From the NCBI RefSeq assembly GCF_001583435.1, contig NZ_CP013251.1, positions 4,229,215 through 4,293,214 of the forward strand: DNA of 64,000 nt, read 5' to 3'. The notes beneath the pieces are model-generated. The model did no database searches. It saw nothing but the letters and a program-made list of their open reading frames with translations, and was not told the DNA's origin. Both the position numbers and the translations under genes were made by a program. Position 1 is the first letter of the stretch. Each line of letters begins with the position of its first letter. Positions 36,465 through 45,753 of this stretch are shown one piece after another. Origin of the DNA: Endozoicomonas montiporae CL-33 (GTDB taxonomy: Bacteria > Pseudomonadota > Gammaproteobacteria > Pseudomonadales > Endozoicomonadaceae).

Positions 36465-37667
36465 ATGAACCTGAGCGCTGAGACTGTTCAAACGGTAAAA
36501 GCCACTGTTCCGGTGCTGGAGGAGCACGGCGTCGCCATCGTTGAGTATTTCTACAAAGATATGCTGAGTGAAAATCCGGAGCTGCTTAACGTTTTCAACG
36601 CGGCTAACCAGCGCAGCGGGCGCCAACAGGCAGCTCTGACAGGAGCTATTTATGCCTACGCTGCCAACATCGATAACCTTGACGCTTTAACGTCCACTGT
36701 TCAGCGAATAGCCTACAAGCATGTCAGCTTTAACATTCTGCCAGAGCATTACGGCATTGTTGGCAGACACCTGATTAAAGCCATGGCTCATGTATTGGGC
36801 GATAAAGCCAGTTCCCGGATCCTTGATGCCTGGTCAGAAGCGTACAATTATCTTGCCAGCCTTTTCATCGATGTAGAGAAAACCATTTACCATGAAAAAG
36901 AGAATGCCGAAGGTGGATGGCGCGGCACCCGCCCGTTTCGCATCAGAAGAAAGGAAAAAGAAAGTGACCTGATTACGTCATTCTACCTTGAGCCCGTCGA
37001 CGGCAAACCTGTTGCTCATTTTTATCCGGGTCAATACATCAGCATTTATATCCGACCCGATGACTACGACTTTCACTGTATCCGCCAATACAGCCTTTCA
37101 GACGCACCGAACGGAAAGCATTACCGGATTTCAGTGAAACGCGAAGGCAGTGAAGCATCAAAAGGCCTCATCTCACATTACTTACATGACTCCCTGAATG
37201 TTGACGACATTGTTCAACTGAGTCCGCCCGTAGGTGATTTTTTTCTTGATCCGGAAGAAACTACCCCCGTTGTACTCCTCAGTGGCGGCGTAGGGCAAAC
37301 ACCGGTATTAAGCATGTTAAACACCCTGACCATCAACAAATCAGACCGCCCTATTCGATACGTACACAATGCCATAAACAGCCAGGTTCACGCCTTCGGC
37401 AAACACACCAGAGCACTTTCAAGTCAGCATAACAATATCAAACAGTTCCTGTTCTACGACGCACCCACCCAGCATTGCTCCGGGCATGATTTTACCGGAT
37501 CACTGGATATGGACAGCATCCGTCAGGACATTCAACTTCCCGGTGCCCACTATTACTTTTGTGGACCAGCAGGTTATCTGTCCATGATCAACAGCACACT
37601 GAAAAGCTGGGGTATTCCGGAAAGTCATATCCATTATGAAATCTTTGGTCCGGATCATTCTGTATAG
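36465..37667 (+). CDS. hmp: Nitric oxide dioxygenase (flavohaemoglobin)
   Basis: The 400-residue product has an N-terminal globin domain with distal Tyr30 and proximal His86 (IAYKHVSFNI), then a FAD domain (RQYSLSDAP near residue 207) and an NAD domain (VLLSGGVGQTPVLSML, and YFCGPAGYLSMI). It converts NO to nitrate with O2 and NADH. The NsrR site upstream and the divergent nsrR gene show the expected NO-induced regulation. Confidence 0.96.
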   Translation: MNLSAETVQTVKATVPVLEEHGVAIVEYFYKDMLSENPELLNVFNAANQRSGRQQAALTGAIYAYAANIDNLDALTSTVQRIAYKHVSFNILPEHYGIVGRHLIKAMAHVLGDKASSRILDAWSEAYNYLASLFIDVEKTIYHEKENAEGGWRGTRPFRIRRKEKESDLITSFYLEPVDGKPVAHFYPGQYISIYIRPDDYDFHCIRQYSLSDAPNGKHYRISVKREGSEASKGLISHYLHDSLNVDDIVQLSPPVGDFFLDPEETTPVVLLSGGVGQTPVLSMLNTLTINKSDRPIRYVHNAINSQVHAFGKHTRALSSQHNNIKQFLFYDAPTQHCSGHDFTGSLDMDSIRQDIQLPGAHYYFCGPAGYLSMINSTLKSWGIPESHIHYEIFGPDHSV

Positions 37668-37683
37668 AGCTAACTGGCTTTAT

Positions 37684-37717
37684 CCCTCAGAACCCTCAAT
37701 AAAACAAGGGTTGAGGG
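37684..37717 (+). terminator. Hairpin after hmp
   Basis: CCCTCAGAACCCT and AGGGTTGAGGG pair with a two-base bulge around a 10-base loop, 17 bases after the hmp stop. T-run is weak. Confidence 0.5.
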
Positions 37718-37822
37718 GTAAGGCAAGCCGTTTAAAGCGAAAGCCTTACAGTTTCGCCTTTACATGAACGACAAAGTCTGTCTAATATCAAAGACCAAAA
37801 GACCATAACAACAATAAGAACC

Positions 37823-39266
37823 ATGTTCCTGCTGCTTAAACCCTTACTGCTGAGTATTGGATTGCTGCTCACAGTATTCTGTTTACAGGCTAACCAAACT
37901 TTCCAATCCCCCCATAATGTTATCCTGATCATTGGTGATGGCATGGATGACCAGCAGATTACAATTGCCAGAAACTATCTGGCAGGAGCCCATGGACGAA
38001 TTACCCTCGATCACCTACCTGTTAGAAGCAGTGTTCAAGTATTGACGGTCAGCACATCCGACCCTGAAAAACCCATTTATGTCGCCGACTCGGCCAACAG
38101 TGCAACCTCTATGGCAACCGGCGTTATAACCAGTCGTGGCAGAGTAGGCACCAGCGCCTATGACCAGCCTGCCTCTGACATCTATTGTCGAACTGGCCAG
38201 ACAATCTGGTCTGAAGGCAGGCATTGTTACCACCGCCAGCCTGACGGATGCTACTCCTGCGTCGTTTATTGCCAAAGTCAATCAGAGGGACTGTGAAGCG
38301 CCGGACATGATGAAGGATGCTCTCATCTACAATCGAAAACCTGTTGACTGCGCACAACATCGAAAAGTCAGTGGCGGGTTGGGTTCCATTTCCGAACAAC
38401 TGGCTGCCTCCGATGCCAACATCCTGCTTGGGGGAGGCAAACAGCATTTTAACAAGCTCAATGAAGAAGGCACGAACACCATACTGAATCAGGCTCAAAA
38501 ACATGGATTTCATGTGGTAACTGAGCCTGACGCTCTGGACAACCTGCCAGACAACAGCAAAGTACTGGGTCTGTTTGCTGATTACAATCTGCCAGAAAGA
38601 ATGGTTTACAGTAACAACGGTGACGCATCCAAACCCGACCCCAGCCTGTTAAACCGCCTGCACCGATTTCTTGGCTCAGTCGCCCTGCCCGACGTAATGA
38701 GTTGCAGCCAAAACCCTGACGACAAAAACACCCCCTCACTACAGAAAATGACCCGAGCTGCCATCAAACACCCGTCACAGGATAACCCCAGAGGCTTTTT
38801 TCTGATGGTGGAATCTGCATCCATCGACAAAGCCGCTCATCAACGTCGTGCCTGTGGTCAGATCAGTGAGTTACAACAATTGCTGGAAGCGCTTGATGAG
38901 GCTTTGTTGTTTGCAGAAAGCCACCCGGAAACCCTGATTCTGGTGACTGCAGATCATGGGCAGGCTGCGCAGATCATACCCGACACCAGTCTGTTTGATG
39001 AATATGATCTGCCCAACAAAACGCCAGGGTTCATGGTACGCCTGACCACGCCTGAAGGGGGCATTATGGCCATCAACTACGCAACGAATACGCTGTTTGC
39101 CGAAGAACACTCAGGCGTCAATGTTCCCCTGTTTGCCAACGCCGCCGGGGCTGGCCAGATTCCTGCCATGATAACCCAGCCCGATATTTTTCATCTGATG
39201 GCCCGTTATTTAGGCCTTGATCCAACCCTAACCACTCAAACAGCACTTGCAAAAACAAAACAATGA
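37823..39266 (+). pseudogene. Alkaline phosphatase (PhoA family) broken by a 4-bp duplication
   Basis: The N-terminal frame (from ATG 37823) gives a signal peptide, the metal-site strand VILIIGDGMDDQQ and the nucleophile motif ADSANSATSMATG with Ser90. It then leaves the family sequence at residue about 116. The family sequence resumes in another frame with LTSIVELARQSGLKAGIVTTA and runs to TADHGQAAQ and the stop at 39266. The switch falls at GCCTGCCT (38167-38174). Removing one GCCT restores a continuous protein of about 480 residues. The rest is well preserved, so the mutation is recent, phase-variable, or a sequencing error. PhoA hydrolyses phosphate monoesters in the periplasm. Confidence 0.85.
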
Positions 39267-39285
39267 CAACAAGGATGCCGCTGTA

Positions 39286-40845
39286 ATGACATTTTCAGAT
39301 AAGTACAAAGGTCGATACGCCAACTTTTTAATCGGTCTGGCATGGACAGTGGAAATCATTGCCGTTCTGATCGGCCTGACCATTGCTATCGTGGTATCAA
39401 CTTCAGCTAGTGAATCTCTTAACAGTCAGGAAACCACCCATCTGTTCGGCAGCAGCGCGCCCATTCTCGTTGCCGGTTTACCCTTTCTGCTGGTTGCTGT
39501 TGTCGAGCTTTGTAAAATACCACTGACGTTTGCCTTCATGGCCGTGAAAAACGTATTCTGGCGCGGTCTGTTCCTGTTTTTTGTCGCCTTTCTCTGCCTG
39601 ATCACCTTCGAGACCATGCTGAACGGTTTTGAGCGTAACTTCTCCAACCTTAATTACGCCATTGATACCCGCAAAAACAACATTGAAAACATTGATGCAG
39701 AGATTGAGCTGCTCAACCGCCGTGCGGATCGTTTGCAAGTGTTTACAGCTGACGATCTGGCCAGGGAAACCGAAGCATTACAGCTTGACATTGATGAGCA
39801 GTACCGCACCAGCGTTAACCGCATTAATTCTGAAACAGAAGCCGTCATCAGCGGCATTGATTACGACTATCAGGAAACACTGGATGCAGAAGTTCTGGGT
39901 CTGATGGAGCGTCGTGACAGTTATTACAACAACTGGAATACCGAACGACAGCAGATTGAAGATCGCTTTTCCGAACTGTTACTGGGCAACCTGTCTGACA
40001 GCCGCAATGAACGCCAGCGACTGCTGCAGGAGCTGGAAGCCCTGAAACAGGAAATGAATCAGGCACTGGTCGCTGCCAACTTTTTCACCCGCACAACCAT
40101 TGATAACAAATACCGTCGCCTGATTGCCGCTAAAAACCAGCAGATAGACCAGATCACTACCGGCTATCTAGGCGGAGATGCCCTGACCAAACAGGCGACC
40201 ATGGAAGAACAGCTGAAGCAGCAACTGTCCTTTGCCAATAGTAAATATGAAGGCCGAATCAGTGAGATTAACCAGCGTATAGAAGACAAGAAGCAATCCA
40301 TCATCGATCAGGACGATGCTAATGCCCGACTGCAAAGCGATGTTCTGGCGAATGCCGATCGCAGCCGTGCCAGCTTTTTGTCCATCAAGCTGAACCAGGA
40401 AGGAGAACTGGCTCAATACACGGAAGGCAAGCAAGCTGAACTCGACGCCATCAGCGGTCAGGTCAACGAACTGGAGGACGCCGTATTTCTTCTACAGAAT
40501 GATCAGCGTAACGTTCAGGCTGAAATTAATCATATGATTAATCAAAATCAGGTGTATCGACTGGCTATGTACGCTTTTGGCAAAGAATCGCCCACCGACG
40601 TTGACCGGCAGATGGTGGGTATTGTTGCTCTTATCTGGTTCGGTTCGCTGGCTCTGATCGCTTCAGTCACTGGCGTTATGCTGTGTCTGGCAGGCTTTTA
40701 CCTGAAACGGGAACTGATGCGCGCTGCTGAAGCAGCTGAGCCACCTGAAGCCACTGAACAGGCTGCCACAGAAAGGGTTAAAACAGTGACTGATGAGCAA
40801 GAACCTGAGGAAAGAAAAACCCGTGAAGTGGTTGAATACAGCTGA
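39286..40845 (+). CDS. Inner-membrane protein with a long coiled coil, unknown function
   Basis: I place the start at ATG 39286 (AAGGA upstream; a TTG at 39247 is less likely). The 519-residue product has three N-terminal membrane helices (about residues 13-40, 58-88 and 91-112), an approximately 320-residue region rich in Glu, Gln, Leu and Arg with heptad-like spacing, and a fourth helix (about 445-475) before an acidic, Glu-rich tail. The hairpin-like plan places the coiled coil outside the membrane. I recognise no family. It lies 20 bases after the broken phosphatase and is followed by a strong hairpin and a palindromic repeat. Confidence 0.7.
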   Translation: MTFSDKYKGRYANFLIGLAWTVEIIAVLIGLTIAIVVSTSASESLNSQETTHLFGSSAPILVAGLPFLLVAVVELCKIPLTFAFMAVKNVFWRGLFLFFVAFLCLITFETMLNGFERNFSNLNYAIDTRKNNIENIDAEIELLNRRADRLQVFTADDLARETEALQLDIDEQYRTSVNRINSETEAVISGIDYDYQETLDAEVLGLMERRDSYYNNWNTERQQIEDRFSELLLGNLSDSRNERQRLLQELEALKQEMNQALVAANFFTRTTIDNKYRRLIAAKNQQIDQITTGYLGGDALTKQATMEEQLKQQLSFANSKYEGRISEINQRIEDKKQSIIDQDDANARLQSDVLANADRSRASFLSIKLNQEGELAQYTEGKQAELDAISGQVNELEDAVFLLQNDQRNVQAEINHMINQNQVYRLAMYAFGKESPTDVDRQMVGIVALIWFGSLALIASVTGVMLCLAGFYLKRELMRAAEAAEPPEATEQAATERVKTVTDEQEPEERKTREVVEYS

Positions 40846-40859
40846 CTTTACAGACGTCA

Positions 40860-40883
40860 GACGGGAAGCAAAAGCTTCCCGTC
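40860..40883 (+). terminator. Hairpin after the coiled-coil membrane-protein gene
   Basis: A perfect 10-bp stem, GACGGGAAGC / GCTTCCCGTC, with loop AAAA lies 15 bases after the stop. It is followed by CTTATACC and the palindromic element, so the T-run is short. Confidence 0.6.
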
Positions 40884-40884
40884 C

Positions 40885-41048
40885 TTATACCAATACCGCC
40901 TTCTAAACATGAATTGCGCAGCCATTCTGAACCGCGGGAGCTGCGTTGGAACTCCTCGCAATAGCTCGCTATTACTCGTCGTTCCGCCTTGTCCTGCAAT
41001 TCAGAATGACTTGCTCATGGTCATATTTAGAAGGCGGCCTTGGTATTA
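40885..41048. repeat. Long imperfect palindromic element, copy 2
   Basis: Ends TTATACCAATACCGCCTTCT and AGAAGGCGGCCTTGGTATTA are inverted repeats. Inner arms (GCAGCCATTCTGAACC against TTCAGAATGACTTGC) pair, and the core is AATAGCTCGCTATT at 40960-40973. The inverted core shares ATAGCGAGCTAT and GGAAC-type arms with the element at 1317-1492. Its right end supplies the stop codon of the sugar dehydrogenase gene. No transposase is encoded. Confidence 0.75.
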
Positions 41049-42185
41049 CTTCTCTGGTGACTGCTGTTTCGTTACTTTCAAGAGATCACCCTGATCCGTC
41101 AGCAAATAAATGGCTCCTTTTCGATCCACTTCAATATGGCGCAACCGCTGCTCGGGAGTGGATATCAAAGATTCCTGTCCTGACACATTATTACCGTCCA
41201 TTCTGACCCGCCGAACTTCTCTGGACACCAATGTGGTTGCCAGCAAATCACCTTTCAGCTCGGGAAACATTGCCCCGTAATAGACGACAAGTGATGAAGG
41301 TGCAATGGACGGTGTCCAGTCCACAAAAGGCTGCTCCATACCCGGATATTCTTTATACGGTGTAATAGTGGCACCGGTATAATCCCTGCCATAGGTAATC
41401 ACCGGCCAACCATAGTTTTTACCGGGTTCAATAATATTGATTTCATCCCCTCCCTTGGGGCCATGCTCATGGGAAATCACCTGTTTTCTTCTACTGTCAT
41501 AAAACAGCCCCTGAGGATTTCTGTGCCCCAGTGACCAGATAGCAGAATGCGTGCCCTTTTCACCCACAAACGGATTATCTTCAGGAATTGAACCATCATC
41601 GTTCAGCCGTACAATTTTACCGATCAGGCTATTTTTTTTCTGGGAACTTTCACGGAAGTTATAGCCATCACCCGTTGACAGCAACAGCGTCTGGTCAGGC
41701 AAAAAGAGAATGCGCCCACCGTAGTGAACCGGCGTATTCTTGGCCGGTGTGACAGTAAACAACACCTGTTGTTCAACCAGCTTTAATCCCTGCAGTTTTG
41801 CCCGCATCAGACGCAAAGCGTTGGCATCACGATTTCCATGGGCATAACTGAGATACAGCCAGCCATTCTTTTCATAATCAGGGTGAAGCTTGATATCCAG
41901 CAACCCTCCCTGTCCCCTGAAGAACACTTCCGGTACACCTTCAACAGGCTCTGATACCTTGCCATCGCTTATCCGTCGTAACTGGCCACTGCGCTCCGTT
42001 ACCAGCAGGCTCTGATCTGGCAGGAAAGCCATGGACCAGGGTGACTCAAGCTCGCTGACCAGTGTTGACAAAGTGTACGATGAGCCAGAAGGCACCGGGC
42101 TGGATCTGACAGTGGCCGCCATCATCACCAGGTAGATCAATGTCATGATATAAAGAACAATCCACTTGAACGGTAATTTTCCCAT
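41046..42185 (-). CDS. PQQ-dependent aldose sugar dehydrogenase-like protein
   Basis: The 379-residue product starts at ATG 42185 (GTG 42191 is in frame). A signal anchor (about residues 8-28) leads to a six-bladed beta-propeller of the glucose/sorbosone dehydrogenase family: WSMAFLPDQSLLVTERSGQL, HYGGRILFLPDQTLLLSTGDGYNFRESSQ, WSLGHRNPQGLFYD and HEHGPKGGDEINIIEPGKNYGWP. It resembles YliI, a soluble aldose dehydrogenase that needs PQQ. Cofactor genes are not in the window. It overlaps the upstream small membrane gene by a GTGA-type junction, so the two are coupled. Its stop codon lies in the palindromic repeat. Confidence 0.88.
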   Translation of the reverse strand: MGKLPFKWIVLYIMTLIYLVMMAATVRSSPVPSGSSYTLSTLVSELESPWSMAFLPDQSLLVTERSGQLRRISDGKVSEPVEGVPEVFFRGQGGLLDIKLHPDYEKNGWLYLSYAHGNRDANALRLMRAKLQGLKLVEQQVLFTVTPAKNTPVHYGGRILFLPDQTLLLSTGDGYNFRESSQKKNSLIGKIVRLNDDGSIPEDNPFVGEKGTHSAIWSLGHRNPQGLFYDSRRKQVISHEHGPKGGDEINIIEPGKNYGWPVITYGRDYTGATITPYKEYPGMEQPFVDWTPSIAPSSLVVYYGAMFPELKGDLLATTLVSREVRRVRMDGNNVSGQESLISTPEQRLRHIEVDRKGAIYLLTDQGDLLKVTKQQSPEK

Positions 42186-42187
42186 GA

Positions 42188-42625
42188 TCACACCTCTCCC
42201 TTAATTCGCCTGTTCACCGTGGTAAACACTACGCCCCCAAGGGCGCCTGAAAGGCACTGGCAAACCAGCCCTGCAGTACTGCGCGCCCCTGCCACCAGAG
42301 TGACCTCAAAAATCGGATACATTGCCGCAAAAATGGTGAGTATGGTGACAAAACCTGCCAGGGGAAATACCCACAAACCGGTCTGCAACTTTTTCCTGAT
42401 CCAGCCTGCAAAACCAAAGGCCGGAAGAAAGCCAATGGCAATAACAGTACCGTAACCCGGTAACAGGCCGACCAGATCGTTAAGAGTTGTGTAAAAACGC
42501 GAGGAATAAGAAATTGCGACGCCGATCTGTTCCAGGCCAGCCAAAACAAACTGGCTCTGAGCAATACTGCCAACAACAAAGGTGACTACGACAGCCAACA
42601 GCCATGCTGATAAGTGTTCCTTCAT
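42188..42625 (-). CDS. Small inner-membrane protein of unknown function
   Basis: The 145-residue product has four hydrophobic segments (about residues 8-32, 50-74, 84-104, 114-138). It ends in a basic tail, RRIKGEV. No family is recognised. It overlaps the sugar dehydrogenase start, which suggests a membrane partner or a shared transcript. The start ATG 42625 has AGAGC upstream on the minus strand. Confidence 0.6.
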   Translation of the reverse strand: MKEHLSAWLLAVVVTFVVGSIAQSQFVLAGLEQIGVAISYSSRFYTTLNDLVGLLPGYGTVIAIGFLPAFGFAGWIRKKLQTGLWVFPLAGFVTILTIFAAMYPIFEVTLVAGARSTAGLVCQCLSGALGGVVFTTVNRRIKGEV

Positions 42626-42798
42626 AAGCTCTTTTCTTAGTAATTATTATAAAACGGTTACTTTCGCTCCGTCATGGCTATTAGACTGCTACTGCCGCAA
42701 AATGTCCAACCTGAAAAAATAGTCTGACTGACCGATGTCAGCAGCTCCGGCAAAAGCAATGGTTGTTTATCAAACAGACATTCAGACGATGCAAGAAC

Positions 42799-43566
42799 AT
42801 GAAAAGAAAAGACTTTCCCGATGGTGCCGCACTGGTGATAGGCGGCAGTGGTGGTGCAGGCCGGGCGATTTGCCTGAAGCTGGTCGAAAGCAATGTCCCT
42901 GTCGTCTTCACTTACAACAAAAACCAGACCCGTGCAAATGAGCTGGTCAATGAAATTACGGAGCTGGGCGGAGAAGCTCAGGCTATCCAGTTAAACGTCA
43001 GTGACCAGCAGGGCATTAAAGAGCTTCTGGAACAAACCAGTCAGCAGTACAAGCAGATTCATACTCTGATTATGGCTATCGGCTACGATATTCCTCAGGA
43101 CTACCTTGCTAATGTGACGCCGGAATTGTGGCAAAGCATTCTGCAATCGGATGTTAACGGGTTCTTCAACGTGACACATGCTGCTATTCCTTATTTAAGG
43201 GAAAGTCAGGGTTCTATTGTTCACATCAGCTCTGCAGGTTTGTTCCGTTACCCACCCAGAGACGTATTATCCGTTGCGCCTAAAGCGGCCATTGAGGTGA
43301 TGATCAAGGCCATTGCCAAAGAAGAGGGAAAATACGGCATTCGTGCCAACAGTGTCGCCATAGGGGTGATTGAAACCGGCATTTTCCTGCGTCTTAAAGA
43401 GACTGTTTTTGATGAAGCATGGCAGGAAGCAGTAAAAGCCGGCCTCTGCCTGCCTCGTTTTGGTCAGGCAGAGGAAGTGGCTGAAGCAGCCATATTTCTT
43501 GCTTCCAGCAAATCGTCCTATACAACGGGCCAGATTATTACAGTTGATGGCGGCTACCACGTCTAG
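42799..43566 (+). CDS. Short-chain dehydrogenase/reductase lacking the usual catalytic Tyr
   Basis: From ATG 42799 the 255-residue product has the SDR cofactor loop (LVIGGSGGAGRAICLKL, TGxxxGxG-like), NVS near residue 67, SDVNGFFNV at about 117-125 and the C-terminal TGQIITVDGGYHV. The usual Ser-Tyr-xxx-Lys is changed: IHISSAGLF is present, but four residues before Lys162 there is Ser158 where Tyr is expected. The nearest Tyr (Tyr151) is eleven residues before the Lys. It may be a divergent SDR with a shifted proton donor, or catalytically altered. It converges on and overlaps a LysR gene by 29 bases. Confidence 0.8.
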   Translation: MKRKDFPDGAALVIGGSGGAGRAICLKLVESNVPVVFTYNKNQTRANELVNEITELGGEAQAIQLNVSDQQGIKELLEQTSQQYKQIHTLIMAIGYDIPQDYLANVTPELWQSILQSDVNGFFNVTHAAIPYLRESQGSIVHISSAGLFRYPPRDVLSVAPKAAIEVMIKAIAKEEGKYGIRANSVAIGVIETGIFLRLKETVFDEAWQEAVKAGLCLPRFGQAEEVAEAAIFLASSKSSYTTGQIITVDGGYHV

Positions 43567-44446
43567 TCCGAGAATAGTCTGCGTCATACCCCAGTGGAGT
43601 GAAGAGTTCAGACAGCTTGTTCAACAGCTTCTGACCAACACCGGTTGGGGCATGGCTGTTACTCCAGTAAGCGATCACAGGCACTCTGGCAACGGCTGAC
43701 TTGTAGTTGAGAATCACCAGCTGCCCACACTCAACCTCTCCTCTGATATCGTTCATTGGCGCAGGGCACCAGCCAATGCCCTGTCTAACCAGCGACAGTC
43801 CGGTTTCATAATCAGGCACCTCGGTATAAGCCCGGGCATCAAAAAACTCTCGCATTCCGGCAATCAGAATGCCTTTATGAGTCATAAGGTCTGTATCGGT
43901 GATTTCCTGCATTGAAGCCAAAGGGTGCTCCGCACTACAACATAAAGCAAACTGGCACATACCCAATTGTCTGGTAGAAAAATTTTGTACATTTTGTACT
44001 CTCGGAGCAGAGATCACGCCCAGATGAACTTCAGCATTGGCAAGACACTCATTCAGCCTGATCGTGGTCATCTGACGTATAGTAATTTCATGCTCAGGAA
44101 AATATTGGCAGAAATAAGAAACAACAGCCTTGCGATAGGCAACCGGCAAAAAGAAATCAAACCCGACAATAAGACTGCTATCTGCTCGCTTCAGGGACTC
44201 AATAGCATCGTGAAGATTCACCGTATCACTCAGAACCAGACGACAGTAGGGCAGCAACTTCCTACCGTCTTCGGTCAACGTAGGTCTATAGGTTGTGCGA
44301 TCTATCAGTTCCAATCCCCATTCCACTTCCAGATCGGAGATCCAGGCACTGATTTGTGACCGGGATCGGTGCAACTGTCGGGCAGCTGCTGAAATTGAAC
44401 CGGTTTCGTGCACCGCTACAAACGCTGAAATAGAGGCATACTTCAT
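43538..44446 (-). CDS. LysR-family transcriptional regulator
   Basis: The 302-residue product starts at ATG 44446 (a longer frame to 44458). The winged helix SISAFVAVHETGSISAAARQLHRSRSQISAWISDLEVEWGLEL is at the N-terminus, followed by the two-lobed LysR substrate-binding domain (for example SSLIVGFDFFLPVAY). Its 3' end overlaps the SDR gene in antisense. Its target is not obvious. It is divergent from the beta-barrel gene at 44737, a candidate target. Confidence 0.88.
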   Translation of the reverse strand: MKYASISAFVAVHETGSISAAARQLHRSRSQISAWISDLEVEWGLELIDRTTYRPTLTEDGRKLLPYCRLVLSDTVNLHDAIESLKRADSSLIVGFDFFLPVAYRKAVVSYFCQYFPEHEITIRQMTTIRLNECLANAEVHLGVISAPRVQNVQNFSTRQLGMCQFALCCSAEHPLASMQEITDTDLMTHKGILIAGMREFFDARAYTEVPDYETGLSLVRQGIGWCPAPMNDIRGEVECGQLVILNYKSAVARVPVIAYWSNSHAPTGVGQKLLNKLSELFTPLGYDADYSRTRRGSRHQL

Positions 44447-44736
44447 GGAATAACCCACAGGGCTGTACTTCAGATCGTCAAGATTAGCGCCAGACGGGTA
44501 TAGAAGGTGTAAACCTCTGTGTCAGAATTGGTAAAAAAGCGCTGTTAATTTATTTTCATAAAAAATTTTATTCTTATAAATCAACTACTTATAAAAAAGT
44601 GTCGCAATTTTGAGACATTTTCTGTTCTGTCAGAAAGTCCTGTCAATCACGACAATAGGCCCATCTTCAAACAGCAGGAGCACGCCAACCAAGACTTTAC
44701 GTCTTCGCTTCTGTTTTGAATCACAAGGAGTTCAAT

Positions 44737-45303
44737 ATGAAAAAGCTCACAACTGCTGCCCTGATTGCTGCACTGGGTGTATCTGCTAACGTAATGGCTG
44801 CCGACTGGTTTGTTGGCGGTAGCATTGGTGCCGGTTTTAATGATCAGTCTGTTTCCGGCACTAACCTCAGAAAAGCTGATGACCCTATTCGTTACGGCCT
44901 GCACGTCGGTGCCTACCTGAATGACAACATGCGTGTTTACGGTTCTTACAACACTGGTAAGGACGACGCCAAGCGAAACGGCGTAAAAACTGAAATGACT
45001 CAGGAACAGTTCCTGCTGTCTGCCGACTACCTGTTCGGCACTGGCGCCCTGAAGCCTTTTGCTGGTCTGACTATTGGTCATGACAATACCGAGTTCAAGG
45101 TAAGCGGCGAAAACGGCTTCAAGAAAGACAAAGGCAACATCGCCATGGGTGGCCAGGTAGGTGCCGTTTATGCCTTGGGCAACTTTGATCTGGAAGGCGG
45201 TTATCGCCACCTGTGGCATGACACCAAAATCCGCGCTAACGGCGCAACACTGAAGAACAAGAGCGATGGCAACCTGTACGCATCTGTGTCTTACCGTTTC
45301 TGA
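44737..45303 (+). CDS. Small outer-membrane beta-barrel protein
   Basis: ATG 44737 is preceded by AAGGAG. The 188-residue product has a signal peptide ending NVMA, then alternating beta-strands with Gly-rich turns (WFVGGSIGAGFND, RYGLHVGAYLNDNMRVYGSYNTG, KPFAGLTIGHD, GGYRHLWHDTKI) and a final aromatic SYRF. This fits an eight-stranded outer-membrane barrel of the OmpW/OmpX/opacity type. No exact family is assigned. A terminator follows. Confidence 0.8.
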   Translation: MKKLTTAALIAALGVSANVMAADWFVGGSIGAGFNDQSVSGTNLRKADDPIRYGLHVGAYLNDNMRVYGSYNTGKDDAKRNGVKTEMTQEQFLLSADYLFGTGALKPFAGLTIGHDNTEFKVSGENGFKKDKGNIAMGGQVGAVYALGNFDLEGGYRHLWHDTKIRANGATLKNKSDGNLYASVSYRF

Positions 45304-45329
45304 TACACGACTTTAATGCTGTGTGACTT

Positions 45330-45358
45330 GGCGGCCCGATTTGGGTCGCCTCTTTTGC
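45330..45358 (+). terminator. Terminator after the beta-barrel gene
   Basis: GGCGGCCC and GGGTCGCC pair with one mismatch around loop GATTT, followed by TCTTTTGCTTTT. Confidence 0.65.
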
Positions 45359-45753
45359 TTTTGGCTGAAAATAATGGATAAGGGAATTTAACTTCTTCCG
45401 AATGATACTTCAGCGCTTTCAAAAAACTACGGTCCATTCCCCTCCGACTATTTTTTTACACAAAAATCATTCATCAACCTGAATTGAACTGGTTAAACTG
45501 CCCACTTTAAATCACTTTCAACACTTCCCCGCACTCAACCTGCTTTTATGACGAGTTGCACAATCAGACACAAAGGGACTTATACCAATACATGTTTAGA
45601 AGATGGAATTGGTATTATATCCCCGGCTACCAGACTGCCTGAGCTTAAACCTTCGCCCCTCCCTAATTCCTGATACACTACGCCCATTCAATTTTTCATA
45701 GCATCTGACCGTTCACTGTCGGATGCAGAAGTGACCGAGAACACACCGAGACG
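45359..45753. other. Intergenic region upstream of prfA
   Basis: The roughly 400 bases are AT-rich and without an ORF of interest. They contain the short palindromic remnant at 45580-45617. A prfA promoter is expected in the last 150 bases but is not clear. Confidence 0.35.
45580..45617. repeat. Short remnant of the palindromic element, copy 3
   Basis: TTATACCAATACATGTTTAG begins like the left end of the 40885 element, and GGAATTGGTATTAT ends like its right end. ATACCAAT and ATTGGTAT are perfect inverted repeats. The inner CATGTTTAGAAG is the reverse complement of CTTCTAAACATG in the large copy. It looks like a copy with the interior deleted. Confidence 0.65.
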
